Shown here one piece after another: positions 12,424 to 25,011 of a DNA stretch of 64,000 bases (the stretch's first letter is position 1; every line of letters starts with the position of its first letter). A model generated the notes under the pieces. That model was not told the origin of the DNA and made no database searches. It saw only the letters and a program-made list of their open reading frames with translations. A program made the translations under genes and the position numbers. This DNA is from Nigrospora sphaerica. Its lineage: Eukaryota > Ascomycota > Sordariomycetes > Amphisphaeriales > Apiosporaceae. The DNA lies in NCBI GenBank assembly GCA_018287875.1, contig JAGVVL010000001.1, positions 5,146,001 to 5,210,000 on the forward strand. Direction: 5' to 3'.

Positions 12424-15400
12424 TGTTGTGCGAGTGGATGGGAAGGAGGTACGAAGCAAGAAAAGATACGGGCGGCTAGGGATATAGAAGAAGAAGCGCC
12501 TCTGCAGGGACCGCGCGGAGAATCAAGGGTGCGCGAGGTCGGTGGGAAGAAAAGCTGCGTGCGTCTGAGTGTTGAGCTCAACGGCCAGCCGAAGGGGGGT
12601 GGAATAGGTTTGGTGGGGTGTCGGTTCAGCCGAGGGCCCTACGCTCGAGCTCGCAAGCACTCTCCTTGTTGCTCTATGGACCGAGCTGACGTAGGAGGGA
12701 AGGGTGGATGGACCTCGGGATAGGTGGTGAAAGTACTTGGGTAGGCAGAGGTATGCGGGAAAAAGGATGGGAAGCAGCGCGGGGTCGAGGAAGCCGGCCA
12801 GCCCTCGCCTTAATAAGTAAGATGCAGGTAGAGGCAGCTGCAGTGAGGGAGCAAAAGAGGTAGGTTCCAGCCCGCCGAATTCGCGGGAACGGGACGGGGG
12901 GCTTTCGCTTTTCTTGGCTGCTACGCTTCGGCGAGCTTCACCGTGTGTCTCCCTTCTTCTCTGACTCCGAGGTCCAATGAAGGGGGCGCGGCCAGGGAAT
13001 CGTGATGAGCGAGTTGGTTGGGTATTTGGCAGTCCGAGGAAGGAGGCGACGGAGGGGAAGCGGCCTCTTAATACTGGTCCCAAGGCTCCCCTCGTCCTGT
13101 AGCTCCAGCTGCTCCCGTGCTAGCGAGCGCCGAGCTGCTTCGATCTCCATCCCATGGCATCCCATGAGACTCGAGGTATTCGTCGGGGCCCTGCAAGACG
13201 GGAAATACCTAGGTACCGACATGGCCCTGCCCACCTGTCCAGGATGCTCTGATGCGCACCTATCCGCCCCCCATGTCGCGGCTGTGGGGCTCTCTCTCTC
13301 TCCCTCTCCCTCTCCCTCTCATCAGTCAACTGCATGATGCTTTGCTACCTAGGTGTGCAACAGTTCCTGCGACTATCTGTACACAACGCCAAGATGTCGG
13401 GCCTCCAGCTATTTTCTGTCTTGTTTCCACCCCCCAATGGATCCCTGCAGGGGGTGCGTCCTGCCATTCGTTATACGTGTTTTGACACGGAAACACAAAC
13501 GTCGTTATTGGGCCAAGACGGCATCTGCCCTGCCCCGCCATTACTGACTTCTATGCAGGCTATACTCGCTCCTAAGAAACGGAGAGGGAGAGAGAGGTAT
13601 GGCGGTTGGTGGATAGACGTTTTTACCCAGCAGCTAGTATCCTAGAATGCTCCTGGGTCCCACCTCTGCGACCATGGGCGGTCTCACAACGGTCGAGGGC
13701 TCTTCCAAGCAACCTCCCCCCCATTTCCGGCGTTGAATGTAAGATGCCTACCTACCTACTACCTAAGCTACATAGGCACCCCCCTCATCCATTGAGCAAG
13801 CCCCGTGCATTAGGCGTTAACCAGTCAACGGGAAACGTGTGGGTGGACAGCCTTCCCCGATTCACCAACTCAGTAGTCGGCCGCCATCCCGTCGGTTCAT
13901 GCTGGCAATGGTCGGCCTTCGGTGAGTTCCCTTGTTCCAGTAAAGCCCCTATATTAACAACACCTCCCGGCCTGGCCGCCTGCTTACCTACTTAGATACG
14001 TGCATCATTCACTAATTTTGCGCGGGATTCTACTTGCCACGGGCGTTACGTGCTCGAGGTGGTTGCATGCCTCATTGTCTCTTATTCTTCAGGAGTAGGT
14101 ACGCATAGCGCCTAGTCCCGATGGTACGGCAGGGAATAGCTACCTACCCCCTCGCTAGCTCTAGGCGGTTGAGACGATCCCTGGCCAACGCAAGATAGAC
14201 ACACAGCTGAACCCTGCGCAATCTGGCGCGGGGTCTTGGCTTTGCTCTCTTCCCATTGCTCAATGTTGCTATGGTGGGCCCGTCACCGTCTGGCGGGGTT
14301 CCGTGTCGGCCAGCTACCCTGGTCTCTGCCGAGCGGTACGTACACGCAACAGACAGAAAAGAGGTCTTTTAGTTCCGCGCTCGCTGGCGGGGGCGTTTTC
14401 ACCAGAGCCGGGCTTCGCGCAGTCTAACGACAGCGCTTGTGAGGAAAGACGAGCAGGTGAGAGGAAAAAAACACTCAAGTCCCGTTGGGGCCAAACAAGC
14501 TGGGCGACCAATCAAGAAATTCCTGATAAGCTCCACGCCTGCTGTTTATCTTGTCATGACGAGAGGGAATTATGTGTCTTGTACCCCATGACACAGCGTC
14601 GTCCGTTTGCTGGCATGTTATACTCCAGTTCAGCGTTGGCTGGCTCTCAGACCATACTAGTACGTAAAGTATCAAAGTACCTAAGTTACTCAGGTTTAGA
14701 CGTGTGTAGGTACTTTCGTATTCAACACACCGGCGAAGTCGTCATAACAGCCCAAGCAACCTCAAGTTCGTCAGGCGAATATGTACAAGGGCCTGTCGCT
14801 GACGAAACAATTCACTTTTGGGTGACCCACAGCCACGCGTGCGTTGTAGTCTACCTTAGCTACCTAGGAGGTAGGTCGTTGTAAATATGGATATTGGAAA
14901 CATCAACAGCCCGTATCACGGCCCAGCACGCCCACGTTTACGTCTATGGTAGTGGGATTGGCAATTAGAAAGAAGAGGCTGATTCACCATGAATAGATCC
15001 GGGACCAGCCCAACTGGCAGCCCGTACTGACTGAGCCTGGGTGGAACGAACGGGGCCGTTCTCTGAGAGACACACATCGGAACCCACGACGAGAAGCCCA
15101 CGCCGGGTATTCAAACCTTGGCCTCTCAGACAGGTGCCTGTTAAGGCATGTGGCAGCATTGCCACACGATTCCCCTCTCCTCCTTCCTTTTTCTATCCCC
15201 TCCAGGACGTAACGGTCTGAGTCGACATGACGGGCACCCGAGACGGGCACACAGCCAAGGCCCGAGAGCGTCTGGCAGGGGGGACTGGGGATGGAGGGTT
15301 GGATGGGCCCGTGGCCACCGGAGATGGCTTCCGTGACTCAGACAACGCGCAAACCGCCCCCGGGGGGGGGGCTCCCAATCCCCGTACCACAACATCCATC

Positions 15401-17918
15401 CCAGGTAGGCAGGCTGCTCAGATCTTACCTCGCGCGGACCAAGGGGAGGACGAGGACGGCCAAGATTCCTTTTCCCCTCGGGACCCCTCTTCACCCAGCC
15501 AGTCCCACCGGCTGTAGGCGACCGTTTCCGCCACGCTGGAACGTTTCGGCATTCCATCGGGGACCACACCCTCAAGGTTGCGTTGCGGTGCGGTGCAGTG
15601 CGTGAGTGCGCGTGCGTTTGCCCGTGCGCGCGAGCGATCTGAACAATTCGAGGCACATGCAAGAGTGCGTGCGTGCATGTGTGTGTATGTGCAGTCTTTC
15701 TCCGTCTCTTTCCCTCTCTCCCTCCCCCACCCTACGAAGTAGGTACCTAAATCCTCCCTCTCCATGCATCGTCCATTTGTTATTCCACATGTCTACATAC
15801 CTCTCCGCCATATTGGTATCGTCTGACGGGGGCTGGGCGAGTGCCCACGCCCACCTGAGGCGAGACCCATGGATGGACCTTCTCGTCGCAACCCGAAAGC
15901 GTCCCTCTCACCTGCCTCGGCCCTCGACAATTTTCAAGACCTGCAGCAGGAAAAGTCGGCTTGGCGTGCGCCGCGTAGCCCTTGCCTCTTCGCTTCGCCA
16001 AGCGGGATCAACCCCCCCTATGCATCGACCCGTGTCCGAGATCCCGCCTCGGTCTGGGCTGCCGCCCATCTACTTGTATCTTTTACCCTTGCGTCTGATC
16101 TTGTTCCCTCTGACCGCCGGCAACCCGCGCCTGCGTGGTACATAGCCGAGCCCTGCCCAGATACCACGACGCTATTCGTGGGTGGAACCGACGGATCTTT
16201 TGGCTGCCCCGGCGAGCCTCGCTCCCCGCCGGGCAAAGCCCTTTCGTCCGACGTCGGACAGACGGGGGCGCCGGAGGGGGAACACATCCACCACCTGCGC
16301 CTTCTCCATCTGTGCCGCGGGTTGTTCCTCAAGTTCTGGCCGTCTTTCTTGCTACCTGCAATTAGGCGCCGGGGGGTGGGGTGTGTACCGGTATAGCAGA
16401 TCTATCTCGGTATAATCACCACCCTCTTTGCATACCTGCAATCCGCAGTCCGCGAGGGAGTATTTTTCCCCCCGCCTGCAGACGGACCCCATGCTCGCTC
16501 CCTCCATCGCGCCCGGACCCTGCGTTATTTACTATGTAGTCGCGCAACCAAAGTCGGCGCCCCGACTCGCCCATGGCTGTTTCCTGGTTTCCGCCTATAC
16601 GCAGCACGTTGCATCGAGGCTCCCACACATCAAACATGAGGCTGCTCTTGGCCGGGGACGTGCCATCTCTAATAATAGCTGCGCCATAACCGAAAGGGTC
16701 CGTACCAATCTATACATATCTGTTTTATGTTTCTTCCGTTGCCCCGTCCCCTATCTTCGTCAACTCCCCCGCGAGCATAAACGACCGGGGCATCGAAGCC
16801 GGTCGTGGGGGTTTCATCCCTCCCCCCGGTGATGAACCTATTTCTGTTGTTGGTGTTTCTACCGTTTCCGGTCTGCTTTAGGTTGGTGGAAACACGAAGT
16901 CTTGGCGCTGGGCTCGCGGACCCCTCGCCTCTCTTCCCTTATCGGACGCCTATGAGCCTCGCCGTGCTGTTGGAGGGGGGGGGGCTGGGAAACGCGTCTT
17001 GGCCAAACACCTAATGGAGGAAACATCCCATGGAGAGAAAGAGAGGGAGATATGCATGCGATGGGGAGGGCACTGCCTCCCTGCGGCAACGCCCTCGTCC
17101 GGAGCAGGGGAGGGCCAAGAGTATCCATGCACCATGGCGTATCGCAGAAGTGTGGGGGTCCACCTCGCATTCAGCTCTCGCCGTCGAAGCATTCAAATCA
17201 CTCGTCTCTCTCTCTTTCTCTTTTGAAGCTTTGTCCCCATCAAAACCTCTGGCGGTAAATACAACGGAGTATACCGGCAGGCACTGGGACCGCGTATCGC
17301 CCGCCAAGAGAGGGAGGGGGCGGCCATTCTGCGCCAAGCCCATCACACGGAGCGAACGGCACCCCCCGTCCGAAACGCCGAGATCACGATGCGCAAAGTT
17401 TACGACCGATGGTGGTCTTGGGATCCGGAGAACGGCCGAGACTACGACTTAGGGACTTCCGCCAATCGAGACGAGATGCCCAGTCGGCGGCACTCGCTGC
17501 CAAGAGACTGATCGTGGATGCCATGACGGCACCTGTGTGTCATGTTCGAACCCGCGACTGAATGCTTACCTTCAGGGGTATAAAGTTATACTTTCGGCAA
17601 GGGTGGATGAATAGACCGAGGCGGCTATAGTGCCCTGCCCCCTGGGCAGGACTCGCGCTATCACACAACTCTGATCATCTCCACCGTAACGAGCAAAGAT
17701 ATTCCGGTTAAAGCTACGAATGTTGATGCCGGGGCAACTAAAGTTACAAGGCCCCCAACCACACCGTACCTGGGTATGTAGGCGGGCGAGTAGCCACCGC
17801 CGCCGCACACAGCCCCGCGTGCCACGGCGTCTTCCTTCCGTCGCATTCGCAGTCCGTCGTCGTGCGCGACTGCCTTCGGGCGCCGTCTCCGGGTCCGACG
17901 AGATGCTGCAGGAGGGGT
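12424..17918. other. Long gene-free region upstream of pyruvate carboxylase
   Basis: About 5.5 kb with no supportable gene on either strand. It should include the PYC promoter and 5' leader and the MPC1 3' flank. It holds a CT microsatellite, GT- and CT-rich tracts near 15660-15730, a G-run near 15361-15370, and several TACCTAGGTA-like words (13205, 13350, 13745, 14680, 14860 and 15740). Open frames up to about 216 codons occur but look like chance frames in GC-rich, low-complexity DNA. Confidence 0.55.
13290..13320 (+). repeat. CT/CCCTCT microsatellite
   Basis: A pure pyrimidine run of TC units passing into CCCTCT units, about 0.9 kb upstream of the PYC start codon. Such CT tracts are common in fungal promoters and leaders. 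No function is shown. Confidence 0.85.
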
Positions 17919-18808
17919 TTATTTCGCGACGGCGCTCTTCACCTTCTCGCCCACAGCGGCGACCTTGGCCTTGGCCTCCTGCACGGCGCCCTGCGTGGCC
18001 GCCTGCTCCTTACCGCCCCAGTTGTGCCATTGCAGGTACCGGTATCCCTGGGTCAGCTGGGCGCCCTCATTGACGAAGTGGCACGCGAAGAGGAGGTAGT
18101 TGGCGGGAGAGACGGCGAGGGCGTAGCGCATGAAGGTCGCCGAGTAGACGCAGAGAGCGGCCGTCATCTGACCCGAGATGCTAGTAGTCCCAAGAAGTTA
18201 GGCTTGGAGGCGCGGGAAGCGGCGGCCGCGTGCGCGGTGGGAAGGGGACTCACAGATCAGGCGACTTCTGCGTGTCCATGACAGCGGCCACGGGGATACC
18301 GAAGTTGGACACGGGGCCCCAGAAGTCTGTTGGAATACGCCGGTTAGCAGTGGCCTCCTCGCATGTGCAATGCAGGCCGGAGTCTCCAGCCTCCCCTCTC
18401 GGACCCACGGCGCCCGCAGGTTGGTCCTGTGCCCCGCGACGTGCCTGTCACTGCGCCGTACTCGTCGACGGACCGTTCGGCGGCAGGGCATGGGCTGCAA
18501 TGGCGCTCGCTGTACTCCCGCCAGGCCAGAGCCGAATGCTGTACGGGGCGGCCGAGAGCACTCCCGGCCGGCGGTCTCGTCGCGCCGTGGTGCCGTCACC
18601 GACGCGCTGGCCTCGAGGTGGGCAGGTGGCCGCGGGCGGGCGGGCTCGCGGGGAGAGAAAAAGACCGTCGGATTTAACCGCGAACGGCCGGACTGCCCCC
18701 GACGCTGGGGGGGCAGGAGGGAGGCAGGCACGTACGAGTCGAGCAGATGTAGCTCACGGTCGGGTTGGACCGGATCTTGGCATTGATGGCTTTGAAGAAG
18801 GCGGCCAT
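17919..18808 (-). CDS. MPC1: Mitochondrial pyruvate carrier subunit 1
   Basis: Model: complement of join(17919-18180, 18254-18326, 18736-18808), 135 aa with consistent phases. The product is the MPC1 half of the inner-membrane heterodimer that imports pyruvate into mitochondria. Exon 1 gives [22 protein letters not shown] residues. Exon 2 carries the family hallmark [15 protein letters not shown] followed by D-x4-PDLISG. Exon 3 holds the [20 protein letters not shown] segment, with Asn-Glu and Gln residues typical of the family. Two to three short membrane helices fit the family. The C-terminal ~35 residues are Ala/Lys-rich. Intron 1 is 409 nt, long for this genome and very GC-rich; intron 2 is 73 nt. 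The gene lies in the same orientation as pyruvate carboxylase. Confidence 0.93.
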
Positions 18809-19751
18809 CTTGAAGGCGATCGATTGACTGGGCGTCTGCGGGAGAAGGGGTCGACGGCGGGTGTTGAGCGCGGAAAGCGGGTGAAAGACGGTCGAGGACT
18901 GCGCAAAAAGTCAATCTGTGAACTCCCCAGCGACGTACCTCCAGCTCCCACCACCAAACTGTCCGGCCTGATATCGGACTCCGGGCCCGCCTGCAGGATT
19001 TTTGGGGCAGTTGCATGTCCCTGTCGAGCTTCCAGTCCGCAAGCGCCTGTCACGTGCCCTCTACAAAACTTAGCTAGTGTGTACCTGCCTACAGTTCCCC
19101 CAACGTGCAACTGACCTCTTTTCCTACCTCTGTGTAACACATCCTTACCTATAACCCGGCTTGCGCCTTTTCGTCGGGCTGCAGTACCCCGTACAGTAAT
19201 ACGATTGTAACGTAGTCGCCCTATTGGCTTGCATCTACAAGGCGCAGAGGAGGCCGGTCAGACACGACAGTCATGCACTCGCTCAGTGTTCACGTGTGGG
19301 ATGCAGCATAAGACACCGCATACTTTTGTTGTGTAGATACGCCGCCGTCATACGGACACCGTATTCTATTATCATACATCATGCTGCCCGGCTTGCAGTC
19401 CAAAACCAAGTCGTGATGCGCAAACTCCAAGGGTACGCCCCAGGGAAGCACTACCTGTGAACTTTTAGACGTCCTCGTGCTCTCGTACAGCCCGCCACCT
19501 CATCCACCCCGTCTGTGCCGGGACGGAGAACAAGACAGCCGGCTTCACCCTGGTATTCCGCACTGTCCCCCAAAGCCGTCCTCACGACGCCTCATGACTT
19601 CCTATTGCGGCTTCCCCCCTGCGCCTCGGGCGCGCCGCCTCCAGGCCGTTGCTGAAAGGAGACCCCTGTATCAGACCCACTGTGAAGTACGCCGGCAGGC
19701 GTTCTTCCCGGCGGCGTTTGGCACCATTAGCACTGGGGACCCCGATGCCTA
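18809..19751. other. Intergenic region, MPC1 promoter and clathrin 3' flank
   Basis: No gene is supported. The MPC1 side is GC-rich with a pyrimidine-rich leader. The rest contains short open frames without features. The clathrin stop is at 19752-19754. Confidence 0.5.
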
Positions 19752-22700
19752 CTAGAAGCCGTAGCCAGTAGGCTGGGGTGCAAAGCCGTTGGTCTGCCCA
19801 AACATGGCCGGGGAGGCTCGGCCGGCACCTCCCGTCGGGCCCGCCGTGATCATCAGGCGGTTACCCCCCAGGATTGGCGTCTCGCTCTCATCCTTCTCCT
19901 GTGCCTTGTCCTTGGCTTTTCGGGCCTCGTTGTCGGCCTTCAGAGCGGCAAGCTCCTTGGTCTGCTGGCAGAGCATGTTGATCATGTAAGGCATGGCGAA
20001 GTCGGTAAGGCCATGGCGCCACGAGAGCTCCAGCACCAGATCAGGCCGGATGAGGTCGTAGCAAGCGTAGAGCATGCCCACGTAGCACTCCTTGCTGCCG
20101 ATGTCGACGAACTATACTCAAATCAGCCATGCACAGAACAGACACTTCGAAAACATGCACTTACGTAGCGGACCAGTTCCTCGACAACATCCGACTTGCC
20201 CGAGATGGCGGCCGTCTCGATGGCATCCTTGAACAGCTTGTCCTGCTTGGAGAGCGCGATCGACTTCTCCCACCTCTTCGTCTTACGGTAGATGTTGGCA
20301 GCAATCTGGCGGAAGAAGACGAGGTCGTGCTTCTCGAGACGGCTTGCGAGCTCTGTGGCATCATAGTTGTCGTAGTTCTCCACCGAGTCTCTCAGCGTCT
20401 TGTAGTCCTCCTCTTCAATGAGGAGATCGTTGATGGCGTCATTAACGGTGCGCTTGTTCTGCGTCTGGACGTTGAGCAAGAAGGGCTTGATAAGGGGCAA
20501 GTTGTCCGACTTCTGGAACATCTTCACGACTCTGTTGACGTCAATACGAGGGGTCAGGGCCTGGAGAAGATCGGTGAGCAGCGAGGGGTGCTGCTCCAGG
20601 TAAAAGTTGATAGCGCGGTAGTAGATCTCCAGGTTGGCGACCTTGACCACGATCTCCTTGAACTGTTGGTGCTCCCACGAGTTCTCGGCACGTTCCATGA
20701 CAGCAAGCGCAGCATTGTCAAACTCATCGTAGTGGTAGTAGCAGAAGACCAGCTCGGGCCACAGGTTGGCTTCCTCGCAGGCGCGGATGAGCTTGGGCAG
20801 GTTCATACGGCTCCAGAACAGCTTGATGTGCTCCATCAACCGCTCGGGGTGATAACGGGACAGGGCAATGCCGAGCTCCGTGAACATGCCCATGTGGGCG
20901 CGTTCGAGCCCCAAACCCTGCTCAAGCAGGTCGATGAGCTCGTCGAAGTAGCCCTCGGCCTCGTACTGCTTGACAAGCGACTGGAGCTGTTCGGCATCAA
21001 CGATGAGGTTGAGACCGCAGATCTTGGCCAGGCGGAACTCTTTCTTGCTGACGCAAGCACCGTGCACTTCCTTCCAAACCCTGATGTTGTTGGCCTTGCG
21101 GGCGCACTCCACCGCGGCTTGGTAGTCCTCCAGGTGGACGAGAGTCGTAGCGAGTTTGGCCCAGTTGGAGATGCTGGTGTAAAAGATCTTGGCAGCCTGG
21201 TGGAATCCCTCGTTGGCAGCCTTGTCACCGGACTCCTCGATGTTGGCAACGTTGGTACCTCGCAAGAAGTCCTCGAGCTCGCTGAGCTGGTCCAGGCGAG
21301 CGAAGCAGAAGGCAAGGGCCGTGTCGATGGTCGGCTCCCGAAGCGTCTTTCGGGCCATGCGCAGGAACTTGACGAGCTCCTCATCCTTACCGGCGTGCGT
21401 GGCCACTTCAATGACCTCTTCGTAGTTGCGCGGATCCTCAGCTCTAATGTACGACTCGATGGCATCACCGACGCGGAGCCCGTCCAGCTGGGCCTTGGCA
21501 ACCCTGCTCCAGACTTCGGGCAAGTCAACCTCCTCGGCGAAGGCGCTGGCACGATCGATGCTAACCACGTGCTCTACTAGAACGGCGACGGCCTCGGTCT
21601 GGTTACCAGCCTTCTTGTAGATCTCAAATGCTTCCTCGTAAAGACCGACGTCAATACACAGCTGAGCACACTCGTCGGGATTATAGGCGTCCAGGCGCTG
21701 AACGTAATCGGCGACTCGGCTCTTGTCGGCGCGGGCCGCAGTGAGAATCAACAGGTTCTGGAGACTGGGGTTGTCGTTGAAAGGCGACGGCTCCAACATG
21801 ATCTTCTCCAAGAGCTCAATAAGCTCCGAGGGCAGATCAGCGGCGAGGAAAGACGCCACGGCTTCCGAAACCTTGGCCGGGTCGGTACATTCCGGAACAG
21901 CCGTAGCGACAACCTGGTCGATGACAGAACGGCGGTGGAGGTTGTTCTCGCTCAGCACAAACATCCAAAGTTCACGGTCGGATCGATCAAGCAAGTAACG
22001 AGCCTGGGCACGGTACATCGAGTTCTCGTTGGTAATGTTGACAAGCTCGAGATCATTCTGGCCCTTTTGGTAGGCGATGAACGCAAGGTTCGGGTCGCGC
22101 TTCTCACAGTACTTGCCCACGCTGAGAGTGTCGTACTGGTCGTTCTCCTTGAGGAACTTCTCCGGGTTGTTGTTCGAGTCAATGTAGATCTTGGCCAGGG
22201 CGTTGTAAACGGCCTGCTGTTGGTTACCCGCTGCGAGGGTAGCCTCGAGGAAGGGCAGCAACAGCTTCAATCGGTTTCGGCTCTCCACCTCGGACACCAG
22301 GGCATCGATGGGGATGGAAGCCGAGTTGACGGAGTTGAGAAGGCCCTTAATGACGTTCTCGTCGCAGTCGACATCCAAAAGACCGCCAATGACCTGAGGA
22401 GTTCTGCCGGGGTTGACTCGCTGAACATACGTCTCAATAGACTGGAACTGCTGGTTCTGGTAAAGGAAAAGAACCAGATCGTGGACGAAATCGAAGCGAT
22501 CGCACACAATGATCAAGGGCAGCTGCTCGGTGAGACGTGCCTCCTTCAGGAAGTTTTTCACTTTCTCGGGGTTGTAGTACTGGCTGTCGCGACAGATTCT
22601 CTCCACCTCGGCAAACTGACCAACCTTGGTGGCGGCTTCAATGTACTTGAAGTGCACGTCGGGCTCCTCGGACATGTTGACAACACTGCCGAGGTAGTAA

Positions 22701-25011
22701 AAGAGGCCTTCAAATGTCTTGTACTTCTCGAAAAGGTCGATGAGGCGCACGGGGCCCAGAAGATCGGAGTACTTGGTGGCAATCTGCACCACAGCCTGGA
22801 GGTTTTGACGGATGTTCGTCTTCATCATGGCATCCAAACAGTCCAGGGACTGCTCTACGGACATCTGACCGAAAAAGTTGACCAGCCAGTCCATGCTGAA
22901 GTTGGGAGTACCGGCAATGCCAACGATGACGCGCTTCACGGCATCTGGGTCTTCATACAGCTCCAGAGCCTTCTGGTAAAGGCCGGCCTGCTCACACAGC
23001 GTGGCAATTCTGGACCTATCGAACTGCGTGAACATTTGGTTGCTGAGGATGGCGTCGGCCACCTGGGGAGCGTTCACGAGATTCATCTCGAGAAGACGGG
23101 TCTGCAGATGCCCTTGCTCAGGGCGGTTGTCCTTGAGTGCGTCGAGCAAGAAAGCCGTTGCTTGCTGCACCATGCCCTGGGACTGAAACACATCAACGAC
23201 ACGTTCAATATCGACCAAAGAGCCGCCTTCGTTATTGGCGAGCGAGCTGGCAAACTCGGCACCCTTTTCAGGGTTCGCCCGGACGATGTGTTGCAGCAGC
23301 CCAATCCAGTCAGGCTGGTATCCTGTCTGGTTCACGTAAGGCAGGATCTTATCGAACTGGCCCGTCTCAGCGAAGGCGGCAACCACCTTGTGGGGTGCTT
23401 CACCCTTCAGGTACACGGCTAGGGCCAAGTTGATATCGTGAGGCCTGATCAGATCGCCGAGCTTTTCCGAAAAGTCAAGCTTGCCCTCCTTGAGCCACTT
23501 CTCCAGCAGGTGCTTCCGTCCTTGCTGGAGTACGGGAACAGCCAGCTCGAGAGTCTCGAACTCGTTCAGCGGAGTGGTCTTATCAAGCAGCATGCCGAAG
23601 TACTGGAGGATGTACGACATCTTGCCGGGTTCCTGGGGAAGGTTCTTGAACTTATTGATCGTCTCCGGGGTACGTAGGAAGCCACGCGGCGAGCTGGCAG
23701 CGACCTTGGCAGCGCCCGCGTAGTCGCCCCGCTGGAACAGCGACTCGAATTGACGGCCGTAGAGCTGGTCGGCACCGGGGAGGCCTGCTCTGGAAGCCAT
23801 CTTAATGGCCATGTCGGTGTTGGCAGGGTTCTGCAGCAGGTACTCAACCATGGTGCTGTCGTCGACTGAGACAGCCAGCACCTGTCCCTTGCGGTTAATG
23901 CCCACGATGCCGGCAGATTCGGAGTCGGCGCAGGTAGCGAAAATCGTTTCGCTCGAGATGCGGTTCATGAAGATGGTGGCGCCAGTCTCCAGGTCGTAGA
24001 GATGAATGAAGCCGTACTTTGTGACCATGTAGATGACACCGTACTTTTGCGAGACTTGCATGGCGACGGGGAAGTCGTTGGTGGCTTCGGGCGGGAAATA
24101 GATATCCACGGCCTTCTTCTGGAAGACGGGATTCGTCTCCGCATGGTCGATCTCGACAATGTGAAGCTTCGCGCCAGTGGCGGTCCGGACAGCGAAGGTG
24201 AAGACCTTGGTATCGGCCGGGGCGCCCTCCAGTCTGAGAGTGCCGAAACTGGCAGCGTGACCCTCGATCGCCTGACTAATTCCTCGATCTTTGGAGTAAA
24301 GCTGCAAGCTACCCACAACGCGGCCCTGCTGTTGAGAAATACCGACGACGGCCATCCACTTGCCCTCGCTGTTGACGCGGTAGTTGATGATTTGGCAGCC
24401 CTGGAGCACGGTCAGCATGGCCACGAGGACCCGATCGGGACACGGAGTATGGTCCACATACGTTCAGGTTAGCGTTACGCTTGAAGACTTCGACGGGGGC
24501 GGCTTGGCTGGCATCGTTGATGTCCCAGTGGAAGACAGCTGTTTCGGTGACCAGACCCAAAGTCGACTCGCTGATCCACTTCCAGAAAACAACGTCCTCG
24601 TTCAAGGTGGCCGACTTGAGCTTCTGCTTCTTCTCGAGATCGAAAATCTGCAGGGTTCGCGATTGCGCGCGAAGGGCAATGATTTGCTTGGTCCAGTGCA
24701 TGATAGCACTGTCGGCCTTGATGGGTCGCCGAACGACATTGTTGCCCTGCTTCAGGTCGACAATGACGACTTCGGGCTGGGCGGCCTCGTTCTTCTTCTC
24801 TCTTATGCAGATGAAGTGGTCGGACTCGAGTGTCTGCGCAAGACCTAAGTCAGTCAATGGCCATGACGAAGAGGCCTCCCGTGGCGCACGAGGAGAGGGC
24901 ACGCGGCCAGGGGTGGGAACGTACGCAAGTGTTAAAGCCAATGCTGCCAGGGTCAACGCCGACCTGGTTGAGCATCAGCAGCTCTGTGAACTTGATAGGA
25001 AGCGGCGCCAT
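19752..25011 (-). CDS. CHC1: Clathrin heavy chain
   Basis: Model: complement of join(19752-20111, 20165-24400, 24462-24833, 24925-25011), 1684 aa, the normal length of clathrin heavy chain. It forms the triskelion legs of clathrin coats at the plasma membrane and trans-Golgi. The N-terminal beta-propeller starts MAPLPIKFTELL and contains the LESDHF and GCQIINYRV segments. It is followed by the alpha-helical linker and seven clathrin heavy-chain repeats filling most of the 4.2 kb exon. The final exon carries the trimerisation region and a Gln/Gly/Pro-rich tail ending PTGYGF. Three introns of 53, 61 and 91 nt are clear, with GTAAGT, GTATGT and GTACGT donors. Long open frames on the opposite strand are codon-bias shadows. 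Confidence 0.97.

Noticed and set aside
14303..14884. 193-codon plus frame in the PYC-MPC1 gap
   Set aside because: The sequence includes typical intergenic TACCTAGG words and no conserved feature; a coding call is not supportable.
17535..17575. GTTCGAAC word resembling a tRNA T-loop
   Set aside because: The flanking bases do not form a five-base-pair T-stem on either strand, and no acceptor stem is present.
20129..23422. Two very long plus-strand frames (483 and 495 codons) opposite clathrin heavy chain
   Set aside because: They are codon-bias shadows: clathrin is a near-invariant family, its frame is complete, and the antisense proteins show only Leu/Val/Gly/Asp-rich low complexity.
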